Source: Bacteroidales bacterium Bact_13
GTDB lineage: Bacteria > Bacteroidota > Bacteroidia > Bacteroidales > UBA932
Direction: 5' to 3'
Assembly: GCA_001602845.1 (NCBI GenBank)
Contig: LUZE01000159.1
Span: forward strand, 1 to 46,394
DNA length: 46,394 bases
Below are positions 1 through 9,782 of this stretch, piece by piece. How positions within the stretch are numbered: the stretch's first letter is position 1; each line of letters opens with the position of its first letter. Both the position numbers and the translations under genes were made by a program. The notes beneath the pieces were generated by a model, which was not told the origin of the DNA, ran no database searches, and worked only from the letters and a program-made list of their open reading frames with translations.

Positions 1-2519
1 ACACGCGCAACCCGCGCTCGACCGTCGGCACGACCACCGAGATCTACGACCACCTGCGCCTGCTCTTCGCCCGCATCGGCAAGACCTATTCGCCCGTCTC
101 GGGCCGCGAAGTCCGCTGCGACACCGCCAAAAGCGTCGCGGATTACATCGCGGGGCTGGAAGCCGGGGCGACCGTGATCATCCTCGCGGACATCCGCTGG
201 CAGGAGGAAGGCAAGATCGAGAAACTCCTGAACCTCAAGGAGGAAGGCTTCACGCGCCTGGCCACGCGCACGGGCCGGATCGCCAAGATGGAAGAGGCGC
301 TGCAGCACATCGGCGACTTCGGGGACGAATGGCTCCTGCTGGTCGACCGCCTCGCGGCCGGCAGCGACGAGGACACGGTCAGCCGCGTGCTCGACTCCGC
401 CCAGACCGCCTTTGCGAAGGGCGGCGGCTACCTCTGCGTGTGGGAAGAATCGACCGGCACGCGCAACTTCTCGAACCTGTTCGAAGCCGACGGCATCCGC
501 TTCGAGGAGCCGACGGAGCACCTGTTCAGCTACAACAGCCCGCTGGGCGCATGCCCGGTATGCGGGGGCTACGGCAAGACCATCGGCATCGACGAGGCGC
601 TCGTCATTCCCGACCCCACGCTGAGCGTCTACCAGGGCGCCGTGGCGCCGTGGCGGGGCGAGCTGATGAAACAGCTCAACGACGAGGTGGTGATGAACGC
701 CTACAAGTGCGACTTCCCCATCCACAAACCCTACATCGAGCTGAGCGAAGAGCAGAAGAAGATGCTCTGGGACGGCACGGAATTCTTCCACGGCATCAAT
801 CCCTTCTTCAAATGGGTGGAGAGCCAGCGCTACAAGATCCAATACAAGTACATGCTCAGCCGCTACTCGGGCAAGACCACCTGCCACGCGTGCGGCGGCT
901 CCCGGCTGCGGCCTGAAGCCCTCTACGTGAAGATCGGGGGCAAGAACATCCATGAGCTGATGACCCTGCCGATCGGCGAGTTGTCCGCCTTCTTCGACGG
1001 CCTGGAACTCGATGCGTACGACCGTGCCGTGGCCGAGCGCCCGCTGCGCGAGATCCGCTCCCGGCTGCACTACATCTGCGAGGTGGGGCTCTCCTACCTC
1101 ACGCTGAGCCGCGCCTCGAACACCCTGAGTGGCGGCGAGAGCCAGCGCATCAACCTGGTCAGCTCGCTGGGCAACAACCTGGTGGGCTCGATGTACATCC
1201 TCGACGAGCCGAGCATCGGCCTGCACGAGCGCGACACGCAGCGCCTGATCGGCGTGCTCAAGCGCCTCCGCGACCTGGGCAACACCGTGATCGTCGTGGA
1301 ACACGACCGCCACATCATCGAGGCGGCCGACCAGCTCATCGACATCGGCCCCTATGCCGGCGTGAACGGCGGCCGCGTGGTGTTCCAGGGCAGCATCGCC
1401 GACGGCATCCGCGACGGCGTCAAGACCCTGACGCTCGACTACCTGTCGGGTGCGCGCCGGATCCCCGTCCCCGCGAAAAAGCGCAGCTGGAAGTACGCCG
1501 TGGAAGTGGCCGGCGCCCGCGAGAACAACCTCAAGGATATCGACGTCCGCTTCCCACTCCGCTGCCTGACCGTCGTGACGGGCGTGAGCGGCAGCGGCAA
1601 GAGCTCGCTGGTGGGCGACATCCTCTACCCCGCCCTGTACCGCCACATCAACCAGATCGGCAGCAAGCCGGGCATCTTCAAGGAACTGCGCGGCGACCTG
1701 AACAAGGTCGCGTCGGTCGAATACATCGACCAGAACCCCATCGGCAAGAGCACCCGCTCGAACCCCGTCACCTACCTGAAGGTGTACGACGACATCCGCC
1801 GCCTCTTCTCGGAGCAGCCCTACGCGAAGATGAACGGCTACGGCCACTCCCATTTCTCGTTCAACATCGACGGCGGACGCTGCCCCGAATGCCTCGGCGA
1901 AGGCGTGATCCACATCCCGATGCAGTTCATGGCCGACGTGGAGATGGTGTGCGAGGCCTGCGGCGGCAAACGTTTCCAGAGCGACATCCTGGAGGTCAAA
2001 TACCAGGGAAAGAACATCAGCGACGTGCTGGACATGAGCGTGGAGGAGGCCATCGCCTTCTTCGGCTCGCAGCCCGACCCGCTGGCACGCCGTATCGCGG
2101 AACGGCTCCAGCCGCTGGTCGACGTGGGCCTGTCCTACGTGCAGCTGGGCCAGCACAGCAGCTCGCTCAGCGGCGGCGAGAGCCAGCGCATCAAGCTGGC
2201 CTCGTTCCTGGGCAAGGATTTCGATGCCAAGGGCTCGATCCTCTTCGTGTTCGACGAGCCCACCACGGGCCTGCATTTCCACGACATCGAGAAGCTGCTC
2301 GGCGCGTTCAACGCACTGGTCGACCGGGGCCACTCCATCGTGGTGGTGGAGCACAACCTCGACGTGATCCGGGCGGCCGACTGGGTGATCGACCTGGGCC
2401 CGGACGCGGGTGTCGACGGCGGCCGCGTCGTATTTGAAGGAACCCCCGAAGCGCTGGCGAAGGCCGACACGTGGACGGGCCGCGCACTGCGTGACGAAAT
2501 GAAACCGATTGATTCATGA
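1..2519 (+). CDS. uvrA: UvrA excinuclease ATPase subunit (5' truncated by window edge)
   Basis: Damage-recognition ATPase of UvrABC nucleotide excision repair, cytoplasmic. The reading frame is open from base 3, before the first internal ATG, and the first visible residues ([18 protein letters not shown]) are the conserved stretch just after the missing N-terminal Walker A loop; about 100 residues are lost. Visible are the zinc-module cysteines (CPVCGG near 550 and CHACGG near 890), the first ABC signature LSGGESQRI (about 1123-1150) with Walker [11 protein letters not shown], the second Walker [10 protein letters not shown] (about 1580-1610), the second zinc finger (CPEC...CEACGG), the second signature LSGGESQRI (about 2166-2193) and Walker [10 protein letters not shown]. 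The UvrB-binding and insertion regions are present, so this is the UvrA1 type, not UvrA2. The stop overlaps the next ATG (ATGA), suggesting cotranscription with the esterase-like gene. Identification is secure. Confidence 0.97.
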   Translation, partial: TRNPRSTVGTTTEIYDHLRLLFARIGKTYSPVSGREVRCDTAKSVADYIAGLEAGATVIILADIRWQEEGKIEKLLNLKEEGFTRLATRTGRIAKMEEALQHIGDFGDEWLLLVDRLAAGSDEDTVSRVLDSAQTAFAKGGGYLCVWEESTGTRNFSNLFEADGIRFEEPTEHLFSYNSPLGACPVCGGYGKTIGIDEALVIPDPTLSVYQGAVAPWRGELMKQLNDEVVMNAYKCDFPIHKPYIELSEEQKKMLWDGTEFFHGINPFFKWVESQRYKIQYKYMLSRYSGKTTCHACGGSRLRPEALYVKIGGKNIHELMTLPIGELSAFFDGLELDAYDRAVAERPLREIRSRLHYICEVGLSYLTLSRASNTLSGGESQRINLVSSLGNNLVGSMYILDEPSIGLHERDTQRLIGVLKRLRDLGNTVIVVEHDRHIIEAADQLIDIGPYAGVNGGRVVFQGSIADGIRDGVKTLTLDYLSGARRIPVPAKKRSWKYAVEVAGARENNLKDIDVRFPLRCLTVVTGVSGSGKSSLVGDILYPALYRHINQIGSKPGIFKELRGDLNKVASVEYIDQNPIGKSTRSNPVTYLKVYDDIRRLFSEQPYAKMNGYGHSHFSFNIDGGRCPECLGEGVIHIPMQFMADVEMVCEACGGKRFQSDILEVKYQGKNISDVLDMSVEEAIAFFGSQPDPLARRIAERLQPLVDVGLSYVQLGQHSSSLSGGESQRIKLASFLGKDFDAKGSILFVFDEPTTGLHFHDIEKLLGAFNALVDRGHSIVVVEHNLDVIRAADWVIDLGPDAGVDGGRVVFEGTPEALAKADTWTGRALRDEMKPIDS

Positions 2520-3958
2520 AGATACTGAAACACCTGGCTCCGGTTGCCCTCCTGGCAGCCATCCTGCTGGCCGTTCCGGCCACGGCGCAGGAGCTGCGCC
2601 ACAACGCCCAATATCCCGACGACCCGGCTTTCCAGCCCGTCCCGGATTCTCTCAAGGGCCTGATCATCAAGGGGGAATGGAACAATTCGACAATCTATCC
2701 GGAAACGAGGCGGGAGTGGCAGGTCTATGTGCCGGTGCAGTATGACGGCACGACGCCCGCCTGCCTGCTGGTGGGCCTGGACGGCATCCTGTTCAATGCC
2801 ACGACGGTCCTCGACAACCTGATCGCCAGCGGCGAAATGCCGGTGACCATCGGCGTGTTCGTCCAGCCCGGCGTCTCGTACGATGCCGAGGGCAACGTGC
2901 TGCGCTACAACCGCAGCAACGAATTCGACCGCACCAACGGAACCTTCGCCCGCTTTCTGGAAGAAGAAATCCTGCCGATGGTCGAGGGACTTGTCACGCC
3001 GGACGGCCGGGCCATCCGGCTCTCGCACAATCCGGACGACCGGGCCATCACCGGTGCCAGCAGCAGCGGCATCTGCGCCTTCACGGCGGCCTGGGAACGC
3101 CCGGACCTGTTCCACCGCGTCTACAGTTCCGTGGGCACGTATGTGGCCATGCGCGGCGGCAACGATTACCCCGCCTACATCCGCAAATGCGAGCCCAAGC
3201 CTATCCGCATCTTCCTGCAGGACGGGATGAAGGACGCCTGGAATCCCCTCTTCGGGGAATGGTGGGAGCAGAACCTGCTGATGGAGTCGGCCCTCGACTT
3301 CGCGGGCTACGAGGAGATCGCGCACTGGGACCGCGGCGGCCACAGCATCTGGCACGGCACGAAGATGTTCCCCGACGCCATGCGGTGGCTCTGGAAAGGC
3401 TGGCCCGCCCCTGTGAAGGCGGGCGATTCGCGCAACGACATGCTGCAGTCGCTGCTCGGCACGGGAAAAGACCGGGAGCCCGGCTGGGAGCTGCTGGCCC
3501 CGGAAGAAGTACCGTCCGCCGTACGCAAACGGCTCGGGAATCCCGTGACCACGCTGCTCTACCCGACGGGAAAGCTGGAAATTTCCGCCGAAGCGAATTC
3601 CAACTGGCTGTGCTCCAGCATTGTCACTACCAAAGGCGACCGCACCGCCCGCGAGCAGTTCTACTGGCTCCACAATCCTGAAAACCACAACCTCGACGGA
3701 GCCATCGCCCGGGACCTGGCCTTCGACACACTGGGCAACCTCTACGTGGCCACGCCCTTCGGCATCCAGGTCTGCGACCAGAACGGGCGCGTCCGGGCCA
3801 TCCTCGGCCTCCCCACCAACAATGTCAGCGCCCTCTGCTTCCATGGCAACAAGCTCTATGTCAGGTGCAAAGGCATGACTTTCGTCCGCACCCTCAAGCA
3901 CACCGGCTGGAACCCCGAAGACGGTTTCATCACGCCGCCTTCACAAGGGCAGGGATAA
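2516..3958 (+). CDS. Secreted esterase-like alpha/beta hydrolase with C-terminal beta-propeller-like tail
   Basis: 480 residues. The N-terminus is a clear Sec signal peptide ending in ATAQ. Residues about 50-300 resemble the enterochelin-esterase (Fes/esterase D) alpha/beta hydrolases: a PVQYDG strand, a nucleophile elbow GASSSGICAF near residue 180, and a late His in RGGHSIWHG. The last 100-130 residues (FDTLGNLYVATPFGIQVCD) look like one or two blades of a gluconolactonase/SMP-30-type propeller, a pairing seen in Bacteroidota carbohydrate-ester hydrolases. The substrate cannot be read from sequence; a sugar or aryl ester is likely, and a siderophore ester is possible. The start overlaps the uvrA stop by 4 nt with no good alternative start, so expression is probably translationally coupled. 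A function linked to DNA repair is unlikely; this is probably just operon packing. Confidence 0.8.
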   Translation: MKILKHLAPVALLAAILLAVPATAQELRHNAQYPDDPAFQPVPDSLKGLIIKGEWNNSTIYPETRREWQVYVPVQYDGTTPACLLVGLDGILFNATTVLDNLIASGEMPVTIGVFVQPGVSYDAEGNVLRYNRSNEFDRTNGTFARFLEEEILPMVEGLVTPDGRAIRLSHNPDDRAITGASSSGICAFTAAWERPDLFHRVYSSVGTYVAMRGGNDYPAYIRKCEPKPIRIFLQDGMKDAWNPLFGEWWEQNLLMESALDFAGYEEIAHWDRGGHSIWHGTKMFPDAMRWLWKGWPAPVKAGDSRNDMLQSLLGTGKDREPGWELLAPEEVPSAVRKRLGNPVTTLLYPTGKLEISAEANSNWLCSSIVTTKGDRTAREQFYWLHNPENHNLDGAIARDLAFDTLGNLYVATPFGIQVCDQNGRVRAILGLPTNNVSALCFHGNKLYVRCKGMTFVRTLKHTGWNPEDGFITPPSQGQG

Positions 3959-4004
3959 TACAAAGGGCACGCAATCTTTTGCCCCTTTCTGCATCATATA
4001 TTAT

Positions 4005-6974
4005 ATGACCCCATCCGAATCCTTTTTCAGATATTTGGCATGCCTGCTGCTCTCCGCCCTGTGTCTGGCGCATGCCGGTGCACAGGTCTTCAGCGGACTG
4101 CAGGCCCAACGTTATACTTTCCCCTTCGAGGGAACACCGTACTGGTCAGAGGACGGCTTCCAGACGGGGACCCTGCGTTACAATGGCAACACATACAAGG
4201 TTGTAAGCGTGGCCATCAATGCTCATCTCAATTGCCTCGAGCTCCGCGACCCGGAGAACGGGCTCATTTACTTGCCAGACCCCGCAAAGGTGGAAGAACT
4301 CCGTATCGGGGACGCATCCTTCCGCTACTTTTTCGCGAAGGACCGGTTGCAGGAAGGCTGGTACCAGATTCTATATGAAAGGGATATCGCCCTTTACCGG
4401 CGGGTGGACAGGGTGCTTCAACACGTCACCGACCGCGAGATACCCGATTTCTTCAGCATGAAGGATTCCTATTGGTGCATAGACGCCGACGGAAAAGTAA
4501 AACGGATTTCCCGACAACGTGCGGAGCGCATGATACAAAAAGAGAGGGAAACCGTCCACCCGACACAGGTCCCTCCCTTCAAGCCCACCCTGCAAAAACC
4601 GGCGCCTGCTGCAGCGGCATCCCAGTTTGCCATCGGCTGGTTTGACGACCAATCACACACGCCCCCCCGGACGCAGGAAGACACCACCCGAGCCACCGTC
4701 ACTTACCAGAACAAAATTTATGAAGTCGGAACATCTGTCAAAGGCCGCACCCGGGCTACCATCAGCGGTGTCATCACCGACTTGAAGAGCGGAAAACCGC
4801 TTGAAGGCATCGCTGTTCACGATTCAACCAAAACATGGTGGACAGTCACCGGCAAGGATGGCCGCTATTCCCTCACCCTGCCGACAGGCCGGCACCTGCT
4901 ACACTTCGGCGGCAACCTCACTTGGCAGGATGCTGACATAGAAATTGTACTCTACGGAACGGGTGGCCTTGACATCGCTTTGGCTGAAAACGCCATCGAC
5001 CTGGAAGGCGCACATATCTCGGCCGAAAGCGTCCAACAGCACCGTACAGCCTATATCGGCATCGAAAAGATCCAGCTTGACCGAATCAAGCACATTCCCG
5101 TGGCCTTCGGCGAAGCCGACCTGATCAAGGCCATCCTCACGATGCCTGGCGTTCAGACGGTCGGCGAAGCATCTTCGGGCTACAACGTCCGCGGCGGGTC
5201 GGTCGACCAAAACCTCGTGCTGTTCAACGGCGGAACCGTCTACAACCCCAACCACCTGTTCGGCATCTTCTCATCGTTCAACGCCGACGCCGTCCGTGAG
5301 GCCGAACTCTACAAAAGCTCCATCCCCGCCGAATTTGGCGGACGCATCTCCTCTGTCCTCGATATCCGGTCACGCGAAGGCAATACAGAACGCGTGAAAG
5401 CCAACCTGGGCATCGGCCTGCTCACCAGTCACGCCTGCATAGACGGGCCGATCGGCAGCGAAAACACCACATTCCTGCTGGCCGGACGGACCACCTACTC
5501 CAACTGGATTCTCAACCTCATCCCGCAAGAAAGCTACTATCACGGCAGCCGGGCCAGCTTTCAGGATTTCAACGCCAGCCTGACGCACCGCTTCGGCGAG
5601 AAGGACAAGCTTACCGTATCGGGATATGGAGCGCTGGACCGCTTCTCCTTTGGCGTTGACACGAGTTTCCGCTACGGAAACCTCAATGTCTCTGCCACAT
5701 GGCAACACCAGCAGGAAGACGGAGGATCCTTTGAAATGCAGTGCGGCTACGACCGGTTCGCCAACAGCACCCACAGTATGCTTGAGGGAGACCATACGGA
5801 TTATCAGTTGCACACCGTCATCAACCAGGGCTTCGTCCGCATGAAGGCTACGCGACGATTGGGCGAGACGAATACGCTGACATGGGGCATCGGCGCCACT
5901 TATTACGCGCTGAATCCCGGGCACATGTTCCCGGCCAGCGATACATCGCTCATCGCCGACCGGCGACTGCCCCTCCAGCAGGCCCTGGAGCCAGCTGTCT
6001 TCGTCAGCGACCAATGGGACGTCAGTGACAGATTCACGCTCAATGGCGGCTTGCGTTTAGGTGCTTTCTGGTCGCTGACCCATATGGCATTCTACGCAAT
6101 GCCTGAAATCCGCATTTCAGCCCGCTATTCCATTCGCGAGAACCTCACCCTCAAGGCCGGCATCAACACGATGCGGCAAAACATCCATCTGATCACGAAC
6201 ACCTCGTCCATCTCTCCGATGGACACATGGACACTGGTCACCGACCGCATTCGCCCGCAAGACGGTTACCAGGCCGCCACGGGCATTTACTGGACGGTTG
6301 GACGACAGAAGAAAAGCGTTGACCTTTCAGTTGAAGCCTACTGGAAACAATCCTGGCACAATCTCGACTATATTTCCGGCGCCAGCCTGGCAATGAATGA
6401 TCATCTGGCTGACGACCTGTTGGAAGTCCTGGGGCGATCGTATGGCGTGGAGCTGATGGCCCGAAAAACAAAGGGCAGCCTCAACGGCTGGGTCTCCTAT
6501 GTCTATTCCCGCGCATGGTACCAGGAAAGCAAGGATTACGGGAAATACTCCATCAACAACGGAGCCGCCTATCGGGCCCCGCACGACAAGCCACACAACC
6601 TGAAACTGGTGGCCAACTACGAGTTCACGCACCGATATAGCGTATCTGTCAACCTCGACTGGTCGACCGGCCGGCCTGTGACCATTCCCATCGGAACCTA
6701 CGTCTACGGCGGAAAGACCCGCCTGGCCTACTCAAACCGCAACGGGCACCGCATCCCCGACTACTTCCGCATCGACGCTGCGTTCAATATCGAACCCAGC
6801 CACTATCTCAAGAAGCTGACGCACATGTCTTTCACCATCGGCTGCTACAACGTGACCGGACGCAAGAACGCCTATTCCGTATTCTACACCGTCCAGGGCA
6901 ATCAGGCCGTCGGGCAGATGCTCTCGGTCTTCGCCACCCAGATTCCCTATCTCACCCTTAACTTGAAGTTCTGA
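4005..6974 (+). CDS. TonB-dependent outer-membrane receptor with long N-terminal extension
   Basis: 989 residues. A signal peptide (residues 1-26, ending AGAQ) is followed by about 190 residues with a YNGNTYKVVSVAINAH stretch, an accessory domain seen in Bacteroidota receptors of this operon type. A carboxypeptidase-regulatory-like beta sandwich (about 249-310, ISGVITDLKSGKPLEGI) precedes the plug (about 350-470, with LTMPGVQ, GYNVRGGSVDQNLVLFNGG and AEFGGRISSVLDIR), and then a 22-strand-type barrel ending in an aromatic-rich strand LTLNLKF. It should import a substrate across the outer membrane using TonB energy. The next gene starts inside its stop codon and encodes a DUF4249 lipoprotein, the usual partner. 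No SusD-like gene is present, so this is not a classical polysaccharide locus; the ligand is unknown. No TAnnTTTG box was found immediately upstream. Confidence 0.93.
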   Translation: MTPSESFFRYLACLLLSALCLAHAGAQVFSGLQAQRYTFPFEGTPYWSEDGFQTGTLRYNGNTYKVVSVAINAHLNCLELRDPENGLIYLPDPAKVEELRIGDASFRYFFAKDRLQEGWYQILYERDIALYRRVDRVLQHVTDREIPDFFSMKDSYWCIDADGKVKRISRQRAERMIQKERETVHPTQVPPFKPTLQKPAPAAAASQFAIGWFDDQSHTPPRTQEDTTRATVTYQNKIYEVGTSVKGRTRATISGVITDLKSGKPLEGIAVHDSTKTWWTVTGKDGRYSLTLPTGRHLLHFGGNLTWQDADIEIVLYGTGGLDIALAENAIDLEGAHISAESVQQHRTAYIGIEKIQLDRIKHIPVAFGEADLIKAILTMPGVQTVGEASSGYNVRGGSVDQNLVLFNGGTVYNPNHLFGIFSSFNADAVREAELYKSSIPAEFGGRISSVLDIRSREGNTERVKANLGIGLLTSHACIDGPIGSENTTFLLAGRTTYSNWILNLIPQESYYHGSRASFQDFNASLTHRFGEKDKLTVSGYGALDRFSFGVDTSFRYGNLNVSATWQHQQEDGGSFEMQCGYDRFANSTHSMLEGDHTDYQLHTVINQGFVRMKATRRLGETNTLTWGIGATYYALNPGHMFPASDTSLIADRRLPLQQALEPAVFVSDQWDVSDRFTLNGGLRLGAFWSLTHMAFYAMPEIRISARYSIRENLTLKAGINTMRQNIHLITNTSSISPMDTWTLVTDRIRPQDGYQAATGIYWTVGRQKKSVDLSVEAYWKQSWHNLDYISGASLAMNDHLADDLLEVLGRSYGVELMARKTKGSLNGWVSYVYSRAWYQESKDYGKYSINNGAAYRAPHDKPHNLKLVANYEFTHRYSVSVNLDWSTGRPVTIPIGTYVYGGKTRLAYSNRNGHRIPDYFRIDAAFNIEPSHYLKKLTHMSFTIGCYNVTGRKNAYSVFYTVQGNQAVGQMLSVFATQIPYLTLNLKF

Positions 6975-8245
6975 TGAAAAGACGCAATTTACTCCTGATT
7001 CTCTTGCTGTCGGTCACCGTCGCCTCGTGCATCTACCCGTATGAGGCGACGTTCGAGGGTGCCGAGCCGCGGCTTGTCATCGAGGCCGATATCCTGGCAG
7101 GAGGGACGACGGTGGTCAAGCTGTCGCAGATCAGCCTCTTTTCCGACATCGGAAAGGACATATCCACAGAACTCGGATCCTTCGACGTCCGGCTCGAGGT
7201 AGAGGGCGGCGAGACCATATCGGGATCCCCTTATGTCCCCTGGTATGTTTCCGGGACGCTCACGGGACAGTACCGGTTCGATTGCTCTGCCATCCGCGCC
7301 GGAGACCGCTGCCGGATCAAGGTCCATGATGACGAAAGGAACCGGGACTACGAGAGCGACTGGGTGAAAGTGCTTGAGCCGCCCGTCATCGACAACCTGG
7401 ACTACGTCAAGAACGAAGCTGATGGCAATCTCGAGCTGCGGGTCAGCTTCCATAATATTGATGACAGCCGCTATTACCTCATCTCGTCTGAAGAACTGTG
7501 GGAATACCACTCTCAGGCAAAGGCTTACTGGATCTATCACCATGACGGTGATTCCATCGAATACTCTCCCGAACCTGTCAACTATTATTGCTGGCGTTAC
7601 GACGGAACCACCGTGTCGGAGACACTCGATTTGTCAGCCAGTACGGAAGCTAGAAGCGACAACTTTGTGTACCGGCGCATTCCCCGCGGAGACGAACGGC
7701 TTCAGGTGATGTACCGGTCCGTCATCTATCTGGCCACCATTCCCAAGGACAGTTACGAGTACTGGGCGAACCTCGACCGGATTTCGTCCGCCGGTGGCGA
7801 CCTGTTCACCCCGATCCCGAGCGAACGGCCCGGCAACATACATAGCGTTACCGACCGCAACGAGCAGGTACTCGGCCTGGTGACGGCTTCAACCGTAGCG
7901 ATTGACACACTCTATTACGACAACGACAAGGAGTTTTTTTACCGGTATGAAGGTGGGACCGTGAACATAGAAGAGAACTTGCCCCGATCCTGGGCAAAGG
8001 ACCTCAAGTTGATGAAAGAACTCGGGCTCGACAGGATTTGGACCATCTATCAGCCTTTTATCGAGGAGCCCTCTGATTTCAACCCTTACGGGAAGACCTG
8101 GATGGAAAAATACCCGAGATGGTCCCTCGTTGAGAAAAGATGCGTGGACTGCAGGTTGAACGGTGGATCACGGCGTAAACCCGATGGCTGGCCCAACGAC
8201 CACCCCGGTATCTCCGGTAGCGTCATCTATCCCCCTTACATCTGA
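6974..8245 (+). CDS. DUF4249 family outer-membrane lipoprotein, partner of the TonB receptor
   Basis: 423 residues. The signal peptide ends in a lipobox VASC (Cys near 19), so the mature protein should be lipid-anchored. The N-terminal part (FEGAEPRLVIEADILAGG, VKLSQISLF) and the middle beta-rich section match the DUF4249 pattern of proteins encoded directly downstream of TonB-dependent receptors. The ATG shares one base with the receptor stop (TGATG), indicating translational coupling. By analogy with SusD-type lids it probably sits on the outer face over the barrel and helps bind the ligand; this is inference from context. The cysteine pair in the C-terminal region (CVDCRLNGGS) could bind metal or form a disulfide. 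Confidence 0.88.
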   Translation: MKRRNLLLILLLSVTVASCIYPYEATFEGAEPRLVIEADILAGGTTVVKLSQISLFSDIGKDISTELGSFDVRLEVEGGETISGSPYVPWYVSGTLTGQYRFDCSAIRAGDRCRIKVHDDERNRDYESDWVKVLEPPVIDNLDYVKNEADGNLELRVSFHNIDDSRYYLISSEELWEYHSQAKAYWIYHHDGDSIEYSPEPVNYYCWRYDGTTVSETLDLSASTEARSDNFVYRRIPRGDERLQVMYRSVIYLATIPKDSYEYWANLDRISSAGGDLFTPIPSERPGNIHSVTDRNEQVLGLVTASTVAIDTLYYDNDKEFFYRYEGGTVNIEENLPRSWAKDLKLMKELGLDRIWTIYQPFIEEPSDFNPYGKTWMEKYPRWSLVEKRCVDCRLNGGSRRKPDGWPNDHPGISGSVIYPPYI

Positions 8246-9750
8246 TGATCATGAAGAAAACTGCGATAATCCTGTTTCTGCTGCTGTCCGGATGCCTGTG
8301 CGCTTCAGCGCAGGAATCCTGCCACATCACGGCCGACCGGGCGCACTACCGCGCCGGAGAACGGCTGTTCTGCGCCGTCACAGCCCGTGCGGATGACGGA
8401 TCCATTTCCGCATCCAGCGGCATTGCGTATGTCGGGCTCTATTCCCCAGAAGGGCTGGCGGCGAGTGGCAAGGTCGAACTGATTGACGGTCGCGGCGGCG
8501 GAGAGATCGTGCTACCGAAAAGCCTGGCTACCGGCAACTATCTGCTTCTCGCATGGACCTGCGCTGGCGGGCGCTGCGGCAAAACCTCCGTCATCTCCAT
8601 CTATAATCCGCACACGACAGCCCGTGTGGGAGAAGTGATTGTTTCAGAGACGATTCCTTCACCCGACCAAGCGGCGCCTTCACGCCGGAGTGCAACAATC
8701 CAGCTCGACGAACGGGCGACGGTCAGCGTGTCTTTGGTTCGCGACTGCGGCCTGCCCCGCCACACTCCCGTGGAAGGCGTCCGGATGGCGGAACCCGGCT
8801 CGCCCGAACCGGATGGCGAAATCATTAGCGTCCGCATCGGCGGCACGGAGAACTACCAAGGCCTGGAAGCCTTCCTGGCCGTCCCCGGCTCGGACCAGCT
8901 CTATCCGGCGCCCATCGAGAAGGACGGCCTCGTCCGTTTCCACACCGAAAATATCCGTGGCCATAAGGATGTGGCCTTCGTCATCGGCAAAGATGATGTA
9001 GTAGGCAATTACACGCTTTCCCTGCTCCCGCCCTTCCCTGAAAGGGTTGACCTTCCCGTCCCGTCCCTTACGCTTACGCCTTCAATGAAGGAAGCGATCG
9101 CCACGTTGGGAAACGTCCATCTCGATACGCTGGACATCCGCTTTCCCGAACGCAAGCCCGCATCGCTTTACGCAGATCCGGCTACCCGATACGCCTATAT
9201 CCTCGACGACTATACACGTTTCCCTACGATGCGCGAGACGCTCATCGAATTCGTCTACGACATACGTGCCCGGAAGGAAGACGGCAAGATAAGGCTCAGC
9301 GTCCACTACCGCGAAGACGTGAACGGATACTACAGGTTCGACAAGGATCGTGCGTTGGTGATGCTCGATGGCGTTCCCATCTTTAACCACCAGCTGATCT
9401 ACGACTACGATCCGGCACTCGTGGAGCGCATCGACGTCTACCGGGGCGTCTATTTCATGGGTAACAATTATTTCCGCGGTCTGGCCAATTTCGTGACCTT
9501 TGAGAAGTCCCTGCCCGGTTTCCGATTCGGAGACGACGTGAAGATCCTTGAACTGGACGGCGTATCTCCCGTCCACGCCTACGCGGGCGGCCACGAGACA
9601 CTTTACTGGAACCCGCTCTTGACGCTGGAGGCCGGACAGCCGCTGGAAATTACCCCGCCTGCCGGGGCGGAAGGCCGGTTCATCCTCACCATCGATGGAT
9701 TCACGGATTCCGGAAAACCGGTACACGAACAGTTCTTCCTGTCAAAATAA
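8245..9750 (+). CDS. Secreted protein with MG2-like N-terminus and TonB-plug-like C-terminus
   Basis: 501 residues. The start at 8245 overlaps the previous stop by one base; ATG 8251 (MKKTAI) is an equally good start. A signal peptide ends at CASAQ. The N-terminal domain (DRAHYRAGERLFCAVTA) resembles the MG2 macroglobulin-like repeats found in Bacteroidota secreted proteins. Near residues 370-420 a stretch reads like a TonB receptor plug (RALVMLDGVPIFN, then LVERIDVYRGVYFMGN), but no barrel follows. It is the third gene of the receptor/DUF4249 operon and probably helps ligand capture or receptor assembly in the periplasm or at the surface. Not assignable to a named family with certainty. Confidence 0.72.
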   Translation: MIMKKTAIILFLLLSGCLCASAQESCHITADRAHYRAGERLFCAVTARADDGSISASSGIAYVGLYSPEGLAASGKVELIDGRGGGEIVLPKSLATGNYLLLAWTCAGGRCGKTSVISIYNPHTTARVGEVIVSETIPSPDQAAPSRRSATIQLDERATVSVSLVRDCGLPRHTPVEGVRMAEPGSPEPDGEIISVRIGGTENYQGLEAFLAVPGSDQLYPAPIEKDGLVRFHTENIRGHKDVAFVIGKDDVVGNYTLSLLPPFPERVDLPVPSLTLTPSMKEAIATLGNVHLDTLDIRFPERKPASLYADPATRYAYILDDYTRFPTMRETLIEFVYDIRARKEDGKIRLSVHYREDVNGYYRFDKDRALVMLDGVPIFNHQLIYDYDPALVERIDVYRGVYFMGNNYFRGLANFVTFEKSLPGFRFGDDVKILELDGVSPVHAYAGGHETLYWNPLLTLEAGQPLEITPPAGAEGRFILTIDGFTDSGKPVHEQFFLSK

Positions 9751-9754
9751 CTCG

Positions 9755-9762
9755 TATCTTTG
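9755..9762 (+). promoter_or_regulatory. Bacteroidota -7 promoter element TATCTTTG
   Basis: Exact match to the Bacteroidota primary-sigma -7 consensus TAnnTTTG, 20 nt before the ATG at 9783 and just after the stop of the previous gene. No convincing -33 TTTG was seen about 20 nt upstream. It suggests that the metal exporter has its own promoter and is separate from the receptor operon. Confidence 0.6.
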
Positions 9763-9782
9763 CGCTTTGCAAAAAAACGCCT

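Noticed and set aside
2135-3901. 588-codon minus-strand open frame opposite uvrA and the esterase gene
   Set aside because: Long open frames are common opposite GC-rich genes; its product has no signal, motif or fold-like pattern and both plus-strand genes are well supported.
3962-3988. Possible hairpin AAAGGG/CCCTTT after the esterase gene
   Set aside because: Only six paired bases with a long loop and no T run, so not reported as a terminator.
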